A stretch of 64,000 bases of DNA from positions 310,001 to 374,000 of the forward strand of contig NZ_NJIX01000001.1 of the NCBI RefSeq assembly GCF_002209485.1, read 5' to 3'. Source of the DNA: Achromobacter sp. HZ34. GTDB taxonomy: Bacteria > Pseudomonadota > Gammaproteobacteria > Burkholderiales > Burkholderiaceae_B. A program made the translations under genes and the position numbers. Positions 63,511-64,000 of the stretch are shown one piece after another; position 1 is the stretch's first letter, and each line of letters opens with the position of its first letter. The notes beneath the pieces are model-generated. The model saw only the letters and a program-made list of their open reading frames with translations, was not told where the DNA came from and did not search any database.

Positions 63511-64000
63511 ATGAAAGCAAGACTATGGCTAGGCGCGGCTTTGTTCGCCGCGGGCGGGCTTGCGGTGCAGGGCGGCGCCTATGCGCAGGCCCAAGGCAGT
63601 CAGGCTCAAGAAGGTACGCAGGCCCAAGGAAATCAAACCCAGGCGTCCGCCAGGAAGCCGAACATCCTGGTGATTTTCGGCGACGACATCGGCCAGGCGA
63701 ACATCAGTGCCTACACGATGGGCGTGGTGGGATACAAGACCCCCAACATCGACCGCATTGCCAGGGAAGGCACGATATTCACCGACTACTACGCGGAAAA
63801 CAGCTGCACGGCAGGACGTTCCAGCTTCATCACCGGACAATCGCCGATGCGTACCGGACTTTCCAAGGTCGGTATTCCCGGCGCCACGGTGGGGCTGCAA
63901 GACCGGGATATCACCATAGCGCAGGCGCTCAAGGCCGAAGGGTACGCTACCGCGCAGTTCGGCAAGAACCACCTGGGCGACCGCGACGAGTTCCTGCCAA
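63511..64000 (+). CDS. Exported cysteine-type sulfatase (5' part, cut by window end)
   Basis: The first 163 codons of a longer gene, with AAGGAGAG before the ATG. A Sec signal peptide (about 1-26, ending AYAQA) is followed by a short Gln/Ala-rich stretch. The sulfatase core begins [11 protein letters not shown] (about 51-61), with the metal-binding Asp pair D58/D59. The active-site motif CTAGR (C99 to R103) fits the C-x-(P/A)-x-R consensus, where Cys99 must become formylglycine. The following SSFITGQ and FGKNHLGD (about 152-159) are also typical of type I sulfatases. The operon's own FGE is the expected maturase. Substrate not readable from the fragment. Confidence 0.93.
   Translation, partial: MKARLWLGAALFAAGGLAVQGGAYAQAQGSQAQEGTQAQGNQTQASARKPNILVIFGDDIGQANISAYTMGVVGYKTPNIDRIAREGTIFTDYYAENSCTAGRSSFITGQSPMRTGLSKVGIPGATVGLQDRDITIAQALKAEGYATAQFGKNHLGDRDEFLP

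Overview
The window is about 64 kb of GC-rich DNA (high G/C at third codon positions) from a proteobacterium, most likely a Burkholderiales member of the Bordetella/Achromobacter type (Alcaligenaceae). I infer this from the gene content: a Bug-family tricarboxylate-transport binding protein, several solute-binding ABC systems, IclR and FCD-type GntR regulators, DUF1254 proteins, and an autotransporter. No sequence search was run. I see no rRNA, tRNA, CRISPR array, transposase or phage gene. Nearly all DNA is coding, in long same-strand runs with ATGA-type overlaps.

Layout: (1) 1-4512, a DNA-repair operon (FAN1-type VRR-NUC nuclease plus an iron-sulfur helicase with an N-terminal nuclease motif) behind a textbook LexA box at 19-34. 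(2) 4836-16128, a catabolic cluster: amidase, a four-gene peptide-type ABC importer, a GhrA-like 2-hydroxyacid dehydrogenase, an HGGG esterase, a PaiB-like flavin protein, a class II aldolase and a convergent IclR regulator. (3) 16129-21356, a mixed accessory stretch: paired hairpins and a 9-bp tandem repeat, EgtB, a LivF-like ABC ATPase that has lost its catalytic motifs, a proline-rich/coiled-coil protein of unknown role, and a nitroreductase. (4) 31842-21386 (minus strand), an eleven-gene run with a GntR regulator, two NitT/TauT-type ABC transporters, an acyl-CoA ligase, a hotdog thioesterase, a BAAT-type acyl hydrolase and a quinone-oxidoreductase-like enzyme. (5) 32142-38369, a soluble double-PAS chemoreceptor, a large glycine-rich autotransporter and an unrecognised coiled-coil protein. 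(6) 38485-44400, a Bug binding protein, an SDR, an IclR regulator, LigJ-type 4-oxalomesaconate hydratase, an RraA/LigK-type aldolase and an MFS carrier. These look like the lower end of protocatechuate/gallate 4,5-cleavage. (7) 44730-52365, two DUF1254 proteins, a divergent GntR/MdtG-like efflux pair with a clear promoter and operator, GST, an alpha/beta hydrolase and a DUF3313 lipoprotein.

(8) 53003-64000 (cut by the window end) is the most interesting block. It is one tight plus-strand operon of an outer-membrane beta-barrel, a membrane-anchored formylglycine-generating enzyme with both active-site cysteines, a MoxR AAA+ ATPase, DUF58, DUF4381, two VWA membrane proteins (the second with TPR-like repeats), a BatD-like protein, a HAD-type lipoprotein and a secreted cysteine-type sulfatase (CTAGR motif). 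The arrangement suggests a self-contained envelope system for making and maturing a periplasmic sulfatase, with the MoxR/VWA (Bat-type) machine as candidate chaperone or metal-insertion apparatus.

Start codons were re-chosen by ribosome-binding sites, overlaps and family N-termini wherever the longest open frame looked over-extended.
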